DNA of 10,126 nucleotides from Anaerolinea sp. (GTDB lineage: Bacteria; Chloroflexota; Anaerolineae; Anaerolineales; Anaerolineaceae), in contig PNNU01000083.1 of assembly GCA_013824385.1 (NCBI GenBank), positions 1 to 10,126 of the forward strand. The letters run 5' to 3'. The notes under the pieces were generated by a model. It was not told the DNA's origin. It searched no databases and saw only the letters and a list, made by a program, of their open reading frames with translations. Shown here one piece after another: positions 8,022-10,126 of this stretch. The translations under genes were made by a program, and so were the position numbers. Numbering within the stretch: position 1 is the first letter of the stretch; every line of letters begins with the position of its first letter.

Positions 8022-10126
8022 GGCGCCACCTCACCGATGCTGCCTGGTACTTCAAATATGCTTACGCCGTTGTTTTGGTAAACCAACGGCAGATTGGCTT
8101 TAAACAATGCTCCGTCTGCCTTGTAAGTTGAAACTTCAAGTGGTCCGAGATAGATATAACGAATATGATAAATCTTTATGATACTCGAAACGACAATCCA
8201 ATCATCAGAAGTATAAAGAGTTCTAATATCCGTTTCTCGCGACCCAACTTCAGTATATCCACCACGCCACTGGCCTTCATGTCCTGGCCAACCTAAAACC
8301 GTAGGCATTCCAGTCCTTGTAGAAACCCTGGCATGCCCCTCTGGGGAATAACTGCCTCCTACTGCTTCAGATACAACTCCAAGAGGTTGTTGACTGAGCC
8401 ATTGTAAGCCTGCGTAATCATCCGGGGTTGATTGTGCCAAATAGTTGTTCCCATCAAGTGTATAAGCAGCCGGTTTGAATTTATTGGTTCTGTTACCCAA
8501 CATCACCACCGGATATGCCAAACCGGCGATCAGGATGATGGCTAATGTTAATGTAAACAGCGCGCTCTTTAATCCCTTTAACCGGGATAATAATTCCACA
8601 CTGGCGTAGGAGGCTACAATTCCCCATAAGATCCAGGCCTGGAAGTAGAACTTGAAGATGGTATTCATGCGATTCCCAAATTGGTCCCGCAAATAAAAAA
8701 ATTCAGGAAAGACAGTTAAGGCGATTCCGATGAGCAATAATAAGGCGACAAACCCTCTCACTCTTGTTGTATCCAGATCAGTGGATTCTTCCAAGGCAGG
8801 TGAAACAACAGTGCCCACCGCTTTGTTATTCCTGGGTTCTCCTACCAGTGTCCATGTTCCTGTCAGCATGAGCAGCAGCGTGATCCAGGTGCCGGGTGAA
8901 TTTAATCTGCGCACCAGTGCTTCCAAAAGCACAGGTCCAGCATTGGACCCTCCGTGAAGATTTGAAAACGCTTGACCGGCGTTTTGCATTTTTTGTCCGA
9001 GTGCTGCAATTGCCGCATTCGATGATAAGGCAAAACGTAGACCGGTATCATTCAAATTGAAAATAAATAACCCGAACATCAGGGATATTACAAATAGACC
9101 TATCATCATAATCAAGGCAAATCGCAATCCTTTGAGGATCGCTTTGGCATTTTTGATTTGCCAGAGTTGAAAAACCAGCCAGATGAAAATCGGAATCAGC
9201 AGCGCGCCAAAGAATACCCAGAAATGGATGCCTCTGGTCATGAATTCCATGCTCGGCAGCAAACCGCCTGCCTGAGAACTGAACCCGAGATAGAAAGGCA
9301 AGAACAGCACCACGCCGGTAATTCCTATCAATAAACCGGACTTGATAAAATCCCAAATGCGTTCACTTTTCCAGCCCGATTCTTTGATTTGCATGTAAGT
9401 AATAACCAGGCAGAATAATCCAACGTAGATCGGAAAATCCCAGGTATTGATGAAAGCAAGGCTGCCAAGGATCAAGGCGCTGAACCAGAAATCCCAGCGT
9501 TTAAACCACTTGAAAATGGATTCATTGGCCACAAGATAACTCTTTGCGCCAAGGAACAGATTCAGGCACAATCCAATTGCCAATAAACAAAATGGCATGG
9601 CAAGCAAATGAGGATGCAGGTCTGATAATAAATATGTAAAAAACGGAAATTCATCAATGATTTCAATTTTTCCGCCAGCCAGGTTCAAGTCTTCAAGCAC
9701 ACGCGATCCGCGCCACCACAACCAACCTGCCGGGCGGTTTGGCCAAAATGAAACAGGCATGGTGGGTGCTGCATTCAACTCGTTTATTGAAAGCCAGGTC
9801 CAAAATTTCGAGGTCAAAGTACCCGAGGCATCGGCTTTCCAGAAAACCTGGTTGGAATATAAGAATTCGAGCATACCTTCAAAGCAACTAATGAGCAAAA
9901 CAAATAAAGGTGCAAAGAATGCGCCCAATCGTGCGGTTGCAAGGCGCTGCTTATGTTCAATTCCTTCCGAACGCTTCCAGGTGGCGATAAGATCAAATAC
10001 GATTCCATAAGAGGCCAATGCGGTCAGTGCAAACCACAATGCTGAACTGAGATTGAATCCGATTGAAGAGGCGACCCCCGTCACACGAATCAACATCGAG
10101 ACAATCACATAGCCGAAGTAATAATA
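8018..10126 (-). CDS. DUF2298 (Chlor_Arch_YYY) integral membrane protein, 5' end outside window
   Basis: The visible 702 residues are open to the right edge, and the true start lies beyond it. The first visible codons read YYYFGYVIVSML, the tyrosine-rich motif that gives the Chlor_Arch_YYY family its name, so the internal GTG at 10108 is not the start. Other family hallmarks are IDEFPFF followed by SDLHPHLLAMPF (around visible residues 157-179), many transmembrane helices through about residue 540, and a soluble C-terminal region with RVSTRTGMPTVLGWPGHE, then QWRGG (600-623), YIYLGPLE and GVSIFEVPG. Full family members run about 700-900 residues. I recall DUF2298 being placed in the GT-C glycosyltransferase clan, so a membrane sugar-transfer role is plausible but unproven. 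The TGA stop overlaps the next ATG by four bases, implying coupled translation with the Agl23-like partner. Confidence 0.9.
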   Translation of the reverse strand, partial: YYYFGYVIVSMLIRVTGVASSIGFNLSSALWFALTALASYGIVFDLIATWKRSEGIEHKQRLATARLGAFFAPLFVLLISCFEGMLEFLYSNQVFWKADASGTLTSKFWTWLSINELNAAPTMPVSFWPNRPAGWLWWRGSRVLEDLNLAGGKIEIIDEFPFFTYLLSDLHPHLLAMPFCLLAIGLCLNLFLGAKSYLVANESIFKWFKRWDFWFSALILGSLAFINTWDFPIYVGLFCLVITYMQIKESGWKSERIWDFIKSGLLIGITGVVLFLPFYLGFSSQAGGLLPSMEFMTRGIHFWVFFGALLIPIFIWLVFQLWQIKNAKAILKGLRFALIMMIGLFVISLMFGLFIFNLNDTGLRFALSSNAAIAALGQKMQNAGQAFSNLHGGSNAGPVLLEALVRRLNSPGTWITLLLMLTGTWTLVGEPRNNKAVGTVVSPALEESTDLDTTRVRGFVALLLLIGIALTVFPEFFYLRDQFGNRMNTIFKFYFQAWILWGIVASYASVELLSRLKGLKSALFTLTLAIILIAGLAYPVVMLGNRTNKFKPAAYTLDGNNYLAQSTPDDYAGLQWLSQQPLGVVSEAVGGSYSPEGHARVSTRTGMPTVLGWPGHEGQWRGGYTEVGSRETDIRTLYTSDDWIVVSSIIKIYHIRYIYLGPLEVSTYKADGALFKANLPLVYQNNGVSIFEVPGSIGEVAP

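Noticed and set aside
10106..10108. GTG at 10108 as the start of the DUF2298 gene
   Set aside because: The frame stays open to the window edge, and the codons upstream encode YYYFGY, the family's signature, so the gene continues beyond 10126.

Overview
The window looks like a piece of chromosome from a Chloroflexota bacterium, most likely of the Anaerolineae type. The strongest clue is a side-by-side pair of large membrane proteins, a DUF2298 ('Chlor_Arch_YYY') protein and an Agl23/TIGR03663-like protein. As I recall these families, they are found mainly in Chloroflexota and Archaea and are often neighbours. All other genes are bacterial in type, base composition is even, and I see no sign of mobile DNA, CRISPR, tRNA or rRNA. 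I could not run a search, so the taxonomic call is inference.

All six genes lie on the minus strand, so transcription runs from right to left. From the right edge the order is: (1) DUF2298 membrane protein, cut at its 5' end by the window edge; (2) Agl23-like GT-C type membrane protein, overlapping gene 1 by the four bases ATGA; (3) cmk, cytidylate kinase, 9 nt after gene 2. These three form one tightly packed operon whose promoter lies outside the window. After an 84-nt gap with a good sigma70-type promoter come (4) a secernin-like C69 family peptidase and (5) a 1094-residue sensor histidine kinase, 7 nt apart and probably translationally coupled. After a 139-nt gap with an extended -10 promoter comes (6) the first 247 codons of rpoC, which runs off the left edge.

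Genes 1 and 2 probably act together in the membrane on lipid-linked sugars, although their reaction is unknown. cmk supplies CDP from CMP for nucleotide pools and has no obvious mechanistic link to them. The peptidase and kinase pair has no response regulator in view. rpoC here is not directly downstream of rpoB and appears to have its own promoter and leader.

No stretch of more than 300 bases lacks a gene. The plus strand carries only antisense shadows of these genes. I saw no convincing rho-independent terminator. Nothing here is a clear new defence or mobile system. The most open biology is the DUF2298/Agl23-like pair, with its altered N-terminal motifs, and the multi-domain kinase co-transcribed with a secernin-like enzyme.
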